Positions 1 to 9,451 of a stretch of DNA of 64,000 nt are shown here, piece by piece (the stretch's first letter is position 1; each line of letters begins with the position of its first letter). The stretch is taken from positions 1 through 64,000 of the forward strand of contig JABWBO010000002.1 of assembly GCA_013360465.1 (NCBI GenBank), given 5' to 3'. This DNA is from Anaerolineae bacterium (GTDB taxonomy: Bacteria > Chloroflexota > Anaerolineae > Aggregatilineales > Phototrophicaceae). Made by a program: the position numbers and the translations under genes. The notes below the pieces were generated by a model that made no database searches, was not told where the DNA came from, and was given only the letters and a program-made list of their open reading frames with translations.

Positions 1-361
1 TTCTGCTCAAGCGTTTCCCGGTTGGCTGGCATAGCGCTTCACTTTCTACTTGGTGATGCTTTAGCCTATATCATTTTGCACTAACTTGAAATGCACCCTC
101 CTACAGTGCTGATCGCCAATGACCAGCATGACGACCGCCTGGCAGGCACGATCTTTGCAGGAAAACGAGTCGGACTGGACATCATCGGCGTCGTCGCGCT
201 AATGGGGTGGGGTGAACCATCGAGCGCCGGAGGACCGCCAATCACAGCGGTCCTCCGGCTTGAAGATGCCATTATGACCGCCGCCGAGGGTGGTGTTCTT
301 CCGGCAGGGCAGGCGGCGCTGCTAAGCGATTGGCTGAACGCCGGCGGGCAGCGCTCTGCTG
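1..361. other. Intergenic stretch with inverted repeats, no convincing gene
   Basis: I see no supportable gene here. Short ORFs exist on both strands (91-393 plus, 81-272 minus), but neither has a ribosome binding site or a recognisable motif. A perfect 13-bp GC-rich inverted repeat pairs 226-238 with 247-259 around an 8-nt loop. A second 7-bp repeat pairs 316-322 with 348-354. Neither is followed by a T-run in the lepA direction, so an intrinsic terminator is not clear. The segment lies just downstream of lepA on the minus strand. Confidence 0.5.
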
Positions 362-2164
362 CTACTCTTCATCCAGGCTCAAGAGCGCCATGAAAGCCTC
401 CTGAGGGACCTCAACAGCGCCGATCATCTTCATACGCTTCTTGCCTTTTTTCTGCTTCTCCAGCAGCTTTTTCTTGCGCGTAACATCGCCTCCATAACAT
501 TTAGCCAGCACATCTTTGCGGAGGGCTTTGACATCGGCGCGCGATATGACCTTCTTGCCAACCGCTGCCTGAATAGGGACAGCAAACATCTGGCGAGGGA
601 TCAAATCCTTTAGCTTGCTGACCAGCTTCTGCCCCTTGTGGTAGGAGTCATCCTGGTGGACGATGATCGCCAGCGCATCGACCGGATCACCATTGACCAG
701 GATATCGAGCTTGACCAGATTGCCGGCGCGATAGGAGTCGAAACTGTAGTCGAGGCTGGCATACCCGCGCGTGATGCTCTTGAGTCGATCGTAGAAATCG
801 ACGATCAATTCGGACAGCGGCAGCTTATAGGTGATCACGACGCGAGTTTTGTCCAGATACTCCATGTTGACGTATTCGCCGCGCTTTTTGATCACCATGT
901 CCATCAGCGCGCCGATGTACTCTTCGGGCGTGTAGATCAGTATCTTCATCCAAGGCTCGCGCACCTCCTCGATCGTGTTGGGATCGGGCAGGAAAGCCGG
1001 GCTGTCGATAGTGGTGTGCGAGCCGTCGCGCATCACAATTTCATACTCGACGCTGGGCGCTGTTGCCAGGATATCGAGATCGTACTCGCGCTCCAGGCGC
1101 TCCTGGATGATTTCCATGTGGAAAAGTCCGAGGAAGCCGACGCGGAAGCCGAAATTAAGCGCCTGTGAAGTCTCCGGCTCGAAGATGAGCGAGGCATCAT
1201 TGAGCTGAAGTTTTTCCAGGGCGTCGCGCAGTTCACCGTAGTCATCGTTGTCGGTCGGATAGAAGCCGGCGAAGACCATCGGCTTGACCTGAGCATAGCC
1301 GGGAACAGGCGTTTCTGCGCCGCCGACGGCGACCGTAATGGTATCGCCAACACGGCATTCGCGCACCGATTTGAAGCCCGTAGCCACATAGCCCACTTCA
1401 CCGACCGTCAGCGATTCAACGGGGCGCATGCTGGGACTGAAGGTTCCAATCTCGACCGGTTCGAATCGCGCGTCCGTCGCCATAAGGCGAAGCATCGAGC
1501 GAGGAGTCAGGTCCCCGTCCACCACGCGGACGTAAGCGACAACGCCCTTGTAAGCGTCATAGTGGGAGTCGAACACGAGCGCCCGCAGCGGAGATTCCGT
1601 TCGTCCTTTTGGCGGAGGAACACGCTGCACCACCGCTTCCAGAACATCCTGGATGCCGATACCCTGTTTGGCGGAAATGCGCAGGATATCCTCGGCGGGA
1701 ATGCCGATGAGGTTTTCTACTTCCTGTGAAACCTCATCGGGACGGGCAGCAGGGAGATCGATCTTGTTGATGACCGGGATGATCTCCAAGTCCTGTTCCA
1801 TCGCCAGATAGAGATTGGCGAGAGTTTGCGCCTCTATGCCCTGGCTGGCATCAACCACCAGCACCGCGCCTTCGCATGCTTGCAGCGCTCGGCTCACCTC
1901 ATAGCTGAAATCAACATGACCGGGAGTATCGATCAGGTTAACTTCGTACTGACTGCCATCAATAGCGGTATACTGCATGCGGACTGCCGACGCTTTGATC
2001 GTAACACCGCGCTCACGCTCCAAGTCCATGCTGTCGAGAAGCTGAGCCTGCATATCACGCTCGGCAACCGTATTGGTGAACTGAAGCAACCGATCTGCCA
2101 AGGTACTCTTGCCGTGATCGATATGAGCGATGATGCAGAAATTGCGAATGTGGTCTTGTTTCAT
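362..2164 (-). CDS. lepA: Elongation factor 4 (LepA), back-translocating ribosomal GTPase
   Basis: LepA is a ribosome-bound GTPase related to EF-G that acts during elongation and ribosome biogenesis. The P-loop AHIDHGKS lies within the first 20 residues, followed by the G3 motif DTPGH and the G4 motif NKID. The C-terminal third carries the LepA-specific domain ending in a Lys-rich tail. With the ATG at 2164 the product is 600 aa, the usual family length. The frame stays open upstream, but those 44 codons have no LepA character. It lies 86 bp downstream of tlyA on the same strand and is probably the last gene of that operon. Identification is secure. Confidence 0.97.
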   Translation of the reverse strand: MKQDHIRNFCIIAHIDHGKSTLADRLLQFTNTVAERDMQAQLLDSMDLERERGVTIKASAVRMQYTAIDGSQYEVNLIDTPGHVDFSYEVSRALQACEGAVLVVDASQGIEAQTLANLYLAMEQDLEIIPVINKIDLPAARPDEVSQEVENLIGIPAEDILRISAKQGIGIQDVLEAVVQRVPPPKGRTESPLRALVFDSHYDAYKGVVAYVRVVDGDLTPRSMLRLMATDARFEPVEIGTFSPSMRPVESLTVGEVGYVATGFKSVRECRVGDTITVAVGGAETPVPGYAQVKPMVFAGFYPTDNDDYGELRDALEKLQLNDASLIFEPETSQALNFGFRVGFLGLFHMEIIQERLEREYDLDILATAPSVEYEIVMRDGSHTTIDSPAFLPDPNTIEEVREPWMKILIYTPEEYIGALMDMVIKKRGEYVNMEYLDKTRVVITYKLPLSELIVDFYDRLKSITRGYASLDYSFDSYRAGNLVKLDILVNGDPVDALAIIVHQDDSYHKGQKLVSKLKDLIPRQMFAVPIQAAVGKKVISRADVKALRKDVLAKCYGGDVTRKKKLLEKQKKGKKRMKMIGAVEVPQEAFMALLSLDEE

Positions 2165-2250
2165 AAGCTGCCGAAGGGTTCTTTGTCTCTTGATTTGAAG
2201 CGCCGAGTATATCAGATGCGATGCGCTTGTAGAACGGCGGCGAAGCGCGG

Positions 2251-3027
2251 TCAGAGTACAGCGTCGATCAGCGATTCGACAGACTGAAGGCTGCAATCAT
2301 TATTCCACCCCAGCCAGGCAAGGAATTCGATATTGCCCGCCGGACCTTTGAGGGGTGACCGGATCAACCCGCAAGGGAGAAACCCGATTTCGACCGCGAA
2401 GTCGAGGGTCTGCGCCAGGACCTGACGATGCACTTCGCGATCTTGCACAACCCCGCCTTTAGCAACGTCGCGCCGCCCGGCTTCAAACTGTGGTTTGACC
2501 AGCGGGACGACATCGGCAGACGAGGCAAGCCAACCCTGAATGACAGGGAGCAGCAGACGCAAAGAGATGAACGAAGCATCGATGACCACACAGTCGATGT
2601 TTTCGGGCAGCGCTTCGACAAAACGGGCGTTGGTACGCTCCATCACAACGACGCGAGGGTCTTCGCGAAGCGCATAAGCAAGATGCCCATAGCCTACATC
2701 GAGAGCATACACCCGCGATGCCCCGTTTTGCAGCAGGCAATCGGTGAAGCCGCCTGTACTTGCGCCGACATCGGCGCAGACTCGCCCGGCGACTTTCAGC
2801 GGAAATGACTCAAGCGCCGCCGCCAGCTTTTCGCCGCCCCGGCTGACATAGCGCGGTCTGGCGCGCAGCACTATCTCCACATCGGCAGCGAGCAGCGTGC
2901 CCGGCTTATCGACGACAGCGCCATTCACCAGAATCTCGCCCGCCATGATGTAAGCCCTGGCTTTATCCTGATTTGGCGCAAGACCACGATTCAGCAGCAG
3001 CGCATCCAGGCGTTGTTTTCCAGACAT
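2251..3027 (-). CDS. tlyA: TlyA-family rRNA 2'-O-methyltransferase (hemolysin A type)
   Basis: This 258-aa protein matches the TlyA family, which 2'-O-methylates cytidines in 16S and/or 23S rRNA using SAM. An N-terminal S4 RNA-binding domain covers about residues 4-60. It is followed by the hallmark YVSRGGEKL and a Rossmann methyltransferase fold with the SAM loop [14 protein letters not shown]. Later motifs DASFISLR and [10 protein letters not shown] are typical of the family. The ATG at 3027 is preceded by GAGGA five bases upstream. It sits 13 bp after the protease-like gene and ahead of lepA, which places two ribosome-related genes at the end of a membrane-protein operon. Which rRNA is modified cannot be read from sequence. 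Confidence 0.93.
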   Translation of the reverse strand: MSGKQRLDALLLNRGLAPNQDKARAYIMAGEILVNGAVVDKPGTLLAADVEIVLRARPRYVSRGGEKLAAALESFPLKVAGRVCADVGASTGGFTDCLLQNGASRVYALDVGYGHLAYALREDPRVVVMERTNARFVEALPENIDCVVIDASFISLRLLLPVIQGWLASSADVVPLVKPQFEAGRRDVAKGGVVQDREVHRQVLAQTLDFAVEIGFLPCGLIRSPLKGPAGNIEFLAWLGWNNDCSLQSVESLIDAVL

Positions 3028-3040
3028 GTGTTCCTCAGGA

Positions 3041-5323
3041 TCAACCAGGTGTCAGGAAAACAGGGATATTGAGCGGCGGCGTATCCGCAGCAACTTCTAA
3101 ACCATCGGCGCTGACGGGGAGATACCCATCAGCGATGATGAACACGCTGTAGGGTGCGGATGGCTGAAGAAGACGACCGAGGATGAAATGTCCCTCAAGA
3201 TCGGTCGTCGTCAGCGAAAAAACCTGCTCCTGTTCCCAACGCTCAGTGAAGTCTTCGACGTTGAAGAGTTCACTAATCACTATCACCGTCGCACCAGACA
3301 CGCCTGCGCCAGTCTCCATATCCAGCACCTGTCCGCGCATCTGTACACCGGATGCCTGAGCAAGGCGATCAATCGGAAGCTGACCTATGCCGATACGCGC
3401 ATTCGCCCTGGCAAAGACCAGGCGGTTGATCACCAGCTCGATCCCGTACGTGCCATCGGGCAGCCCTCCTGGTGAGGAGAGCTGCATCAGAAAGTTCTCA
3501 CCGTTCTCTGCCGTCGACCAGGGAGCGGTCTGCTCGTAGAACGGCTCGCCATCGACCATCCAGCGTAGCGTCCAAAGGGTGCCTGGGCGAATGCGATTCC
3601 AGTTGAAGAAGGCGTATATGGTCTCCGTACCCGCGCCAAAGGAAGTCAGGGGCGGGGCTGTACGGGCATCTTCCAGGTTAGCGGCGGTGGTGAAGCGCGT
3701 ATTTTCGAAGATACGGGCAAAATCGCCGACCGGGTCCCCTGCAAGGGTGAAGTCCGAAGTAGAGGCCAGGCGAAACCCCTGACCGGTATCCAGATAGAGT
3801 TCGAGTCGATAGGAGCCGGGCAGCAATCCCGCCGGGTCTTGAATACGAATCGTCTTGGTGCCGGACTCGCCATCCGACCAGTCCAGCGTCTCGCGCAGCA
3901 CCTCCGTCCCCTCGTAGTACCAGATCGACGCCCAACGCAGACCGGGCGTCATGCCCCGAAAGACGAAGCGAGCACTGGCAATCGTCCCGGTAGGCAGGAC
4001 GTAGCCGACGCCAACCACGCCGCCGCTGGTGTTTTCGATGCCGAAGGCGATATCGCTGAATGTCGGTTGAGCCTCGGTGCCGCCGCCGATGAGCAGACGC
4101 GCGCTGTCCGCAACCACGCCGTCGATCAGCAGCGTGAAGTCATAGATTCCATTGGACCAGGACTGACCACTGCTACCCAGATACCAGAGACCATTGATTC
4201 CGCCGCTCCAGCGAACAGGCGGGAGGCTGAACGTGGCGTTGACCACGCCGCCATTGGAGACACGCAGCTCGTAGACGGTCTCCGGGGTCATGTTGGTGTA
4301 ATTGAAGAAGAGATAGACACTTTCGGTGCCGGCGGGCAGTGTTCTCACTACGGAAGCTGGCATGCCTGCTTCATTGACCGTTGGGGAAAAAAACAAGCGT
4401 GAGAAGGTCGGCTCGCCAGAGACCGACGTCCGCGAGGGTGTCTGTACTGCTTGAAACTGGAGTTCCAGCCGCAGCGAAGCGGCGCGAAAGAGCGGTCTGG
4501 CGAACCGAGAGGGGCGCAGCACGTTGGTTGAACCGCCCACCGGCACACAGCGGTCCTGGGAATTGATGACGCTGTCCTGGTTGGTGTCCTGCAAGGAAAG
4601 GCAGCGGGTTTCCGGCGATATTCCGAGAACAGGCGCGGTCGCGGGCACGCCAACGAGCTGTCCAACCTGGTTATATGCACCGCCGCCCGTCATCGCCCCT
4701 TCAAGACTGATGCTTGTCTTGATCCAAGCCCGATCTCCTCCGCTGGGTTCCGCACCAAAGCCGGTCAAGGTGGTGCGCGTAGTCTGGACCCCTGAGTTGC
4801 CAATATCGGGATAGCCGAAGACCACCAAAGTTTCGTCTAACTGCAATTCGTCCGAATCGGCAAGCTCGACAAAGGGTAGAGAAAGAGAAGTGGGGTCGAT
4901 GAGACGCCCGTCAATCTGACGGTCAATCTGTACCAGAGCCAGGTCCAGACCATCGTCCGACTGGACGATTTGCGCTCGATAGGTGGGGATCGGGGGCGCA
5001 TCCGCTTCCGAACCTATGGCGATAATCAAATCGTTACCGGGGCAGCCCTCGCCGGAAACGGCAGCGTGGGCATTGGTGATAATCAAGCCGGTACGGGTCA
5101 CAAGCGTTCCGCTTGCGGCACAGGTGATGATGGGTACCGAGGCGTTTACGTCAACCTGCATGACAAATACGGTTGCGCGACGAATACGGTCCTCGTCGAA
5201 TCCGAGAGTTTGAGCCTGTCCGCGCTGCGTGCCAGAGATGACTATGAGGGCGATCCCCACAAGAAGGAGTCGCAGTCCGACACGAATGAGCGAAGCAGGT
5301 CCAGAACTAGAAGACCAGTGCAT
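3041..5323 (-). CDS. Secreted trypsin-like protein with Thr at the nucleophile position, three Ig-like repeats and a CarboxypepD_reg-like tail
   Basis: The 760-aa product has a signal segment (residues 13-38) followed by a trypsin-like domain with His86 (NAHA) and Asp127 (LDLAL). The position expected for the GNSGG serine reads MTGGG, which puts Thr212 there. It may be a Thr variant or a catalytically dead homologue. An EF-hand-like calcium loop (Asp246, Asn248, Asp250, Asp257) follows. Three divergent repeats of about 110 residues lie near 306-414, 421-528 and 540-647. The last 100 residues resemble a carboxypeptidase regulatory-like beta-sandwich. The ATG at 5323 has AGAGG seven bases upstream and overlaps the previous gene by 17 nt. 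Export is probable and the substrate unknown. Confidence 0.8.
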   Translation of the reverse strand: MHWSSSSGPASLIRVGLRLLLVGIALIVISGTQRGQAQTLGFDEDRIRRATVFVMQVDVNASVPIITCAASGTLVTRTGLIITNAHAAVSGEGCPGNDLIIAIGSEADAPPIPTYRAQIVQSDDGLDLALVQIDRQIDGRLIDPTSLSLPFVELADSDELQLDETLVVFGYPDIGNSGVQTTRTTLTGFGAEPSGGDRAWIKTSISLEGAMTGGGAYNQVGQLVGVPATAPVLGISPETRCLSLQDTNQDSVINSQDRCVPVGGSTNVLRPSRFARPLFRAASLRLELQFQAVQTPSRTSVSGEPTFSRLFFSPTVNEAGMPASVVRTLPAGTESVYLFFNYTNMTPETVYELRVSNGGVVNATFSLPPVRWSGGINGLWYLGSSGQSWSNGIYDFTLLIDGVVADSARLLIGGGTEAQPTFSDIAFGIENTSGGVVGVGYVLPTGTIASARFVFRGMTPGLRWASIWYYEGTEVLRETLDWSDGESGTKTIRIQDPAGLLPGSYRLELYLDTGQGFRLASTSDFTLAGDPVGDFARIFENTRFTTAANLEDARTAPPLTSFGAGTETIYAFFNWNRIRPGTLWTLRWMVDGEPFYEQTAPWSTAENGENFLMQLSSPGGLPDGTYGIELVINRLVFARANARIGIGQLPIDRLAQASGVQMRGQVLDMETGAGVSGATVIVISELFNVEDFTERWEQEQVFSLTTTDLEGHFILGRLLQPSAPYSVFIIADGYLPVSADGLEVAADTPPLNIPVFLTPG

Positions 5324-5903
5324 CGAGGAACCTCTGAAATGCCACATAATTCCGATCAAATGAGTCCACATCGGAAAGGAAGGTGATGATGATCGCCTGC
5401 CCACGCTGAATGACGATGATGTCTACACCAGCGACAATGCGAGGAAGCTGCGAAAGAAACGGATCGTCATCCGTTGAAGCATAGGCATACTCAACTGCCA
5501 GCGCTTCCTGCTCGTTGGAGAGAACGATCTGACTGCGCGAAAGAATCTGGTAGGCAGACAGCTGCGAACGGCGCAGCGTCAGCAGATCGACCGCATTGCG
5601 CGCCGATGCAGTTGAGGCGAGTGGTTCGGTGGCGACCTGAAAGGTTGTTTTGAAGGAGGGTGCTGTCATATCACGTACGCGGAAGACGTAATCCCCTTCG
5701 GAGTCCAGCAGCCACCCCTGCGGGTAGAAAGCACGGATGCCCGCCTGACTGTTACTGTACTGGACCACAGCGTTGAGAGATGACTCGCGCAGGTTGATGC
5801 CGATCAAGATGCTTAGGACGGCGTAGATCAGGACGAAATAGTGCCCCCAGCGCTGTCGCTGGGTGACTCCGGCGCGTTCAGGAGCGACTTCGAGCAGGCT
5901 CAT
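5307..5903 (-). CDS. Membrane-anchored PsbP/DUF1795-like protein
   Basis: This 198-aa protein has one N-terminal membrane segment (about residues 22-38) and an outward-facing domain. That domain contains the string AFYPQGW typical of PsbP/DUF1795-like folds, which I recognise only by general resemblance. No catalytic motif is visible. Its ATG overlaps the stop of the PrsW-like gene by one base (TGATG). Its own stop lies 17 nt inside the protease-like gene, so the three are very probably translated together. The context suggests a helper or substrate of the neighbouring protease-like and PrsW-like proteins, which is inference only. Confidence 0.7.
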   Translation of the reverse strand: MSLLEVAPERAGVTQRQRWGHYFVLIYAVLSILIGINLRESSLNAVVQYSNSQAGIRAFYPQGWLLDSEGDYVFRVRDMTAPSFKTTFQVATEPLASTASARNAVDLLTLRRSQLSAYQILSRSQIVLSNEQEALAVEYAYASTDDDPFLSQLPRIVAGVDIIVIQRGQAIIITFLSDVDSFDRNYVAFQRFLDALVF

Positions 5904-6829
5904 CAGCGCGCATCCTCTGCACGCTGCCGATCCTGCTCACGACGTTCGGCAGCGCCATAGAGAAAGAGGGTAACCAGCACTGAAACGAGCAGCACAGCCG
6001 CCGAGAATCCGAGACCGAAAATGGGACGGGCAAGTGAACCGCGCACCGAAAACGCTGCATTGACCAAACCAGAAGTGAGCGGTTGCGCAAAGCCCGTGAC
6101 CAGAGCGCCGAGCGCTACCGTAACAGTCATGAAGAACGGCGTTGGATGATTGAAGCGCGTTTCCGCCAATCCCAGGCTGACAAAAAGACTGGCGGCTACG
6201 TTGATAGCGATGTTCTCGAAGATGCGTAGTGCGGCAATATCGAGATTGAGCGCAGGATTGTCGAGAATGAAGGCGATGTTCTGCATGGTTCCAAAGGCTA
6301 TCGCCGCAGCCACTGCATAGGCGACGGCGTCTGCGCGAATGCGAAGATGTTCACGCCAGATCGAATAGCGAAGGACCAGATATTTCGCCACTTCCTGTAC
6401 GATACCAAGCGAAAAAGTGTAACCAAGGATACGGTTGATTGCGCTTTCGTGTGGCAACCAGCCGTGCGGATTGAGGAAGTCATTGAGAAACGGCAAAGCG
6501 ATACCATTGGCGACCAGGGCGGTCAAAATCAGCACGAAGAACAACCGCTGACGCGGTTGAGCGACACGGCGTTCTGGAAGCACAGACAGCAGAAGCCATA
6601 ACCCGACCGGCAGCACAACGAGGATACCGCTGATGACTATTGAGAGTGCGGCGGGAATCCTCAAGCCCAGAAAGGCAACTGCTACGAACACAGATGCAAC
6701 CGCAACACCCAAGAAGATCATTTCGACGATCAAGCTCCGCCAGACCCGGCGATAGGGGTAGACCTCCTGCTCAGTCTTGATTGGATTCAGCAACCGTCCG
6801 CGATACCCCGCCATGTCGGTCTCGAACAT
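5903..6829 (-). CDS. PrsW-like polytopic membrane protein with altered active-site motifs
   Basis: The 308-aa product has about eight hydrophobic segments. Its centre resembles PrsW/CPBP-type intramembrane proteases: QEVAK (145-149) stands where PrsW has EExxK, and FGTMQN (179-184) stands where PrsW has a Glu-Asn pair. The first Glu of each motif is therefore Gln here, and I find no clear downstream metal-binding His. It could be an inactive PrsW homologue or a separate family. It is the first gene of a minus-strand operon. A TATAAT-like -10 box for this strand lies at 6858-6863. The ATG at 6829 has a close AAGGA; the ATG at 6814 is an alternative. Confidence 0.65.
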   Translation of the reverse strand: MFETDMAGYRGRLLNPIKTEQEVYPYRRVWRSLIVEMIFLGVAVASVFVAVAFLGLRIPAALSIVISGILVVLPVGLWLLLSVLPERRVAQPRQRLFFVLILTALVANGIALPFLNDFLNPHGWLPHESAINRILGYTFSLGIVQEVAKYLVLRYSIWREHLRIRADAVAYAVAAAIAFGTMQNIAFILDNPALNLDIAALRIFENIAINVAASLFVSLGLAETRFNHPTPFFMTVTVALGALVTGFAQPLTSGLVNAAFSVRGSLARPIFGLGFSAAVLLVSVLVTLFLYGAAERREQDRQRAEDAR

Positions 6830-6856
6830 ATCCTTATCTACGGTTCAAAACACGGC

Positions 6857-6863
6857 TATTATA
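6857..6863. promoter_or_regulatory. Divergent -10 boxes between the PrsW-like operon and the ABC operon
   Basis: The 71-bp gap between two divergent genes contains one A/T-rich block that reads as TATTAT on the plus strand (6857-6862) and TATAAT on the minus strand (6858-6863). Neither has a good -35 partner. Overlapping back-to-back promoters are plausible but unproven. Confidence 0.4.
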
Positions 6864-6900
6864 CAGGCTCGCACAATGCAAACGGGGGAAGAATCGAAGC

Positions 6901-8511
6901 ATGTTTTTTTTTCATCGGTTTCGGGTATCGACCGTCGCAATGTTGGCGCTGGTGATAGTACTTTGTGGGATCCCTGAAGCGGCTTCTTCTCAGATAGGCG
7001 GAGACCGGATTGTTTATGGATTGACCTTCCAGCCCAGCGGATTCGACCCACACATTCACGCCTCATCCGAATTAGGCATCCCACTGCGCAGCATCTACGA
7101 TACGCTGGTCTATCGGGACCCGACTACGCAAACCTTCGTGCCCGGACTGGCATCCAACTGGACGATCTCGTCAGACGGCAGGGAGTATACCTTCACACTG
7201 AAGCCTGGGGTGACTTTCCACGATGGAACACCGTTCAACGCAGCCGCAGTCGGGGCTAATCTAGATCGAATTACGAACCCTGCAACCGGATCACAGAAAG
7301 CACTGTTCCTGCTGGGTAATTACGCAGGCTACACGATTGTTGATGACCTTACCCTGCGAATCACGCTGAGTGAACCGTACAGTCCGCTGCTGGACAGCCT
7401 CAGCCAGGTCTATCTGGGAATCGCTAGCCCCAGCGCCCTGGCAATGTACTCGAACGAACGCTACCAGTTTCACCAGGTCGGCACGGGACCGTTCGTCTTT
7501 GTGGAATATGTGCCCGGGGATCGCCTGGTGCTGCGGCGAAACCCCAACTATGCCTGGGGTCCCGTATTCTATGCGCAGACGGGACTGGCTGGAATCGATG
7601 AGATTGAGTTTCGTTTCTTCACCGACCCCGCCGCACGCGCTCTCGCCCTGGAAGGTGGCGAGTCTGATGTGATGGGGGAACTTCTGCCGCTGGACGCTAG
7701 GACGCTTAGCGCCTCCAGTACATCTGCCGCTGTTGAACCAGTGACAATTCCTGGTCAGCCTCTGCAATTTATCATGAATACCGCGCAATTTCCGACGGAC
7801 GAACTGGTGGTTCGGCAGGCGCTGATCGTTGGCGCAGACCGCGAAGCGATCATTGATGCCATTTTCCAGCGCTTCTCACCCGTCGCCTGGGGTCCTTTGT
7901 CTTCGGCGACGCCGTACTACAACGCTGATCTCGAAGGCGCATATAGTTTTGACCCGGCGGCGGCGCGCGACGCGCTCGCCTCCATCGGCTACGTAGACGG
8001 CAATAACGATGGGATAGCAGAGCGAGACGGCGCGGAACTCGAGATCAGAATGATTGCGCCGACCTGGGGGTTGATCCCGGAGACGGCACAGCTCCTGGAA
8101 GCCCAGTGGCGCGACATTGGCATCAGAACCTCTATCGTACAGGTGCCCAGCCGAACCGCTTTGCTCGAGGAGGTGGCGACAGGAGCCTACAACCTGGTCG
8201 CCTGGTACGAGTTTGGAGCCGATCCGGTCATCCTGAACCGGTATTTCACCAGCAGCGGCGACCTGAACTGGACTCGATTCAACTCATCGGAACTCGATGG
8301 GCTGCTGGCAGAAGCGGCTCGGCAGTCTGACGACAACGCCAGGCGAAGCCTCTACTATCAGTCGCAGCTGCAAATCATGGAACAAGCTCTGATACTGCCC
8401 ATCCGTGACTACGTCAACCTGAATGGCTATCGTCGAAGCCTGAGCGAGATCAGCTTCGACGCTTATGGGTGGTTTCCGCTGCTGCCGAATTTTGTATTGA
8501 GCGGGAACTAG
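6901..8511 (+). CDS. ABC transporter substrate-binding protein, peptide/nickel (SBP_bac_5) family
   Basis: This 536-aa exported protein binds a solute, probably a peptide or small metal or sugar complex, for the two permeases that follow. A signal sequence covers residues 1-30 and the mature part begins near GGDRIVYGL. Family features include the early FDPH segment, the TFTLKPGVTFHDGTPFNA motif and a C-terminal IRDYVNLNGYR block. The ATG at 6901 is preceded by GGGGGAA about 11 bases upstream. The longer reading from 6781 would run antisense through the neighbouring gene. The permease starts 20 bp downstream. The substrate cannot be inferred. Confidence 0.93.
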   Translation: MFFFHRFRVSTVAMLALVIVLCGIPEAASSQIGGDRIVYGLTFQPSGFDPHIHASSELGIPLRSIYDTLVYRDPTTQTFVPGLASNWTISSDGREYTFTLKPGVTFHDGTPFNAAAVGANLDRITNPATGSQKALFLLGNYAGYTIVDDLTLRITLSEPYSPLLDSLSQVYLGIASPSALAMYSNERYQFHQVGTGPFVFVEYVPGDRLVLRRNPNYAWGPVFYAQTGLAGIDEIEFRFFTDPAARALALEGGESDVMGELLPLDARTLSASSTSAAVEPVTIPGQPLQFIMNTAQFPTDELVVRQALIVGADREAIIDAIFQRFSPVAWGPLSSATPYYNADLEGAYSFDPAAARDALASIGYVDGNNDGIAERDGAELEIRMIAPTWGLIPETAQLLEAQWRDIGIRTSIVQVPSRTALLEEVATGAYNLVAWYEFGADPVILNRYFTSSGDLNWTRFNSSELDGLLAEAARQSDDNARRSLYYQSQLQIMEQALILPIRDYVNLNGYRRSLSEISFDAYGWFPLLPNFVLSGN

Positions 8512-8531
8512 CGGCGGGCGATTCACCCATT

Positions 8532-9449
8532 ATGCGCAGCGCACTACGTGGACTAGTCCGGGCATTCGGAACCCTGCTGCTTGCGGCAAGCCTGGCTTTC
8601 TTCGCGCTGCGCACCGTACCGGGCGATGCTATCACCGCACAACTCCGCGAGAGCGGCGCAAGCGATCAGATGATCGCCGAGCGACGCGCAAGCCTTGGCT
8701 TAGATTTGCCTATGCTGGCGCAATACGGCACGTATCTGCTCGGACTGCTGCGCGCCGATCTGGGGGTATCGCTGCTGGACGGACGCAGCATTACAGAAAT
8801 TATCGGAGAGCAGGCGCCAGCCACCATCAGCCTGGCTGGTTCTGCACTTCTGGTGGCGATAGTCCTGGGAATCATACTGGGTGGGTCCGCTGCTCTGCCC
8901 GGCGCTGTGCGGGGTCCGGCGCGCACTGTGATTGCCATCGGTCTGAGTACGCCGATCTACGTTACAGGAATGATCGCCATCATGATCTTCGCAACCTGGC
9001 TCGGATGGCTGCCGGGCAGCGGGGCAGGGCGACTGGAGCAACTGCTGCTGCCTGCGACAGTGCTGGGGTTCCACACCGCTGCGCCAATTGCTCAGGTCGT
9101 GCAAGCAGCACTTTCACGGACACTGGGCGAATCGTTCATCGTCACGGCGCGAGGCAAGGGGTTACCTTCGCATTCCATTCTGATCGGACATGCGCTGCGG
9201 GCGGCGATGCCGCCGATCATCGCTGTAATCGGGCTTGAAGCCGGATTTCTGCTCGGTGGAACGGTCATCACAGAGACGGTGTTCTCACGTCCCGGTATTG
9301 GGCGCATCCTGATCGATGCTTCGCTGAGACAGGACTACCCGGTCGTCCAGGGCGCGGTCCTGTGGAGTACCCTCTCTTACATCGCGTTGAGCAGCATCGG
9401 AGATATGATCGCCTCTCTCGTCGATCCGCGTCTCAGGGACGAAGGCTGA
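8532..9449 (+). CDS. ABC transporter permease, DppB type
   Basis: This 305-aa inner-membrane permease is of the oligopeptide/nickel type. It opens with a membrane helix and the family-typical RTVPGDA segment near residue 25. About six membrane segments follow, with the EAA-type cytoplasmic loop near FIVTARGKGLPSHSILIGH, which contacts the ATPase. The start at 8532 keeps the normal DppB N-terminus; the frame extends 21 codons upstream into the binding-protein gene without family character. The second permease begins 2 bp after its stop. No ATPase gene is nearby. Confidence 0.93.
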   Translation: MRSALRGLVRAFGTLLLAASLAFFALRTVPGDAITAQLRESGASDQMIAERRASLGLDLPMLAQYGTYLLGLLRADLGVSLLDGRSITEIIGEQAPATISLAGSALLVAIVLGIILGGSAALPGAVRGPARTVIAIGLSTPIYVTGMIAIMIFATWLGWLPGSGAGRLEQLLLPATVLGFHTAAPIAQVVQAALSRTLGESFIVTARGKGLPSHSILIGHALRAAMPPIIAVIGLEAGFLLGGTVITETVFSRPGIGRILIDASLRQDYPVVQGAVLWSTLSYIALSSIGDMIASLVDPRLRDEG

Positions 9450-9451
9450 AC

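Noticed and set aside
91-393. Plus-strand ORF of 100 codons at the window start
   Set aside because: There is no ribosome binding site and no recognisable motif. It overlaps the lepA 3' end and spans a GC-rich inverted repeat.
638-1168. Plus-strand ORF of 176 codons opposite lepA
   Set aside because: It is a shadow of the highly conserved lepA reading frame, with no recognisable domain.
3839-4402. Plus-strand ORF of 187 codons opposite the protease-like gene
   Set aside because: It is antisense to the Ig-like repeats and carries no coherent motif or start signal.
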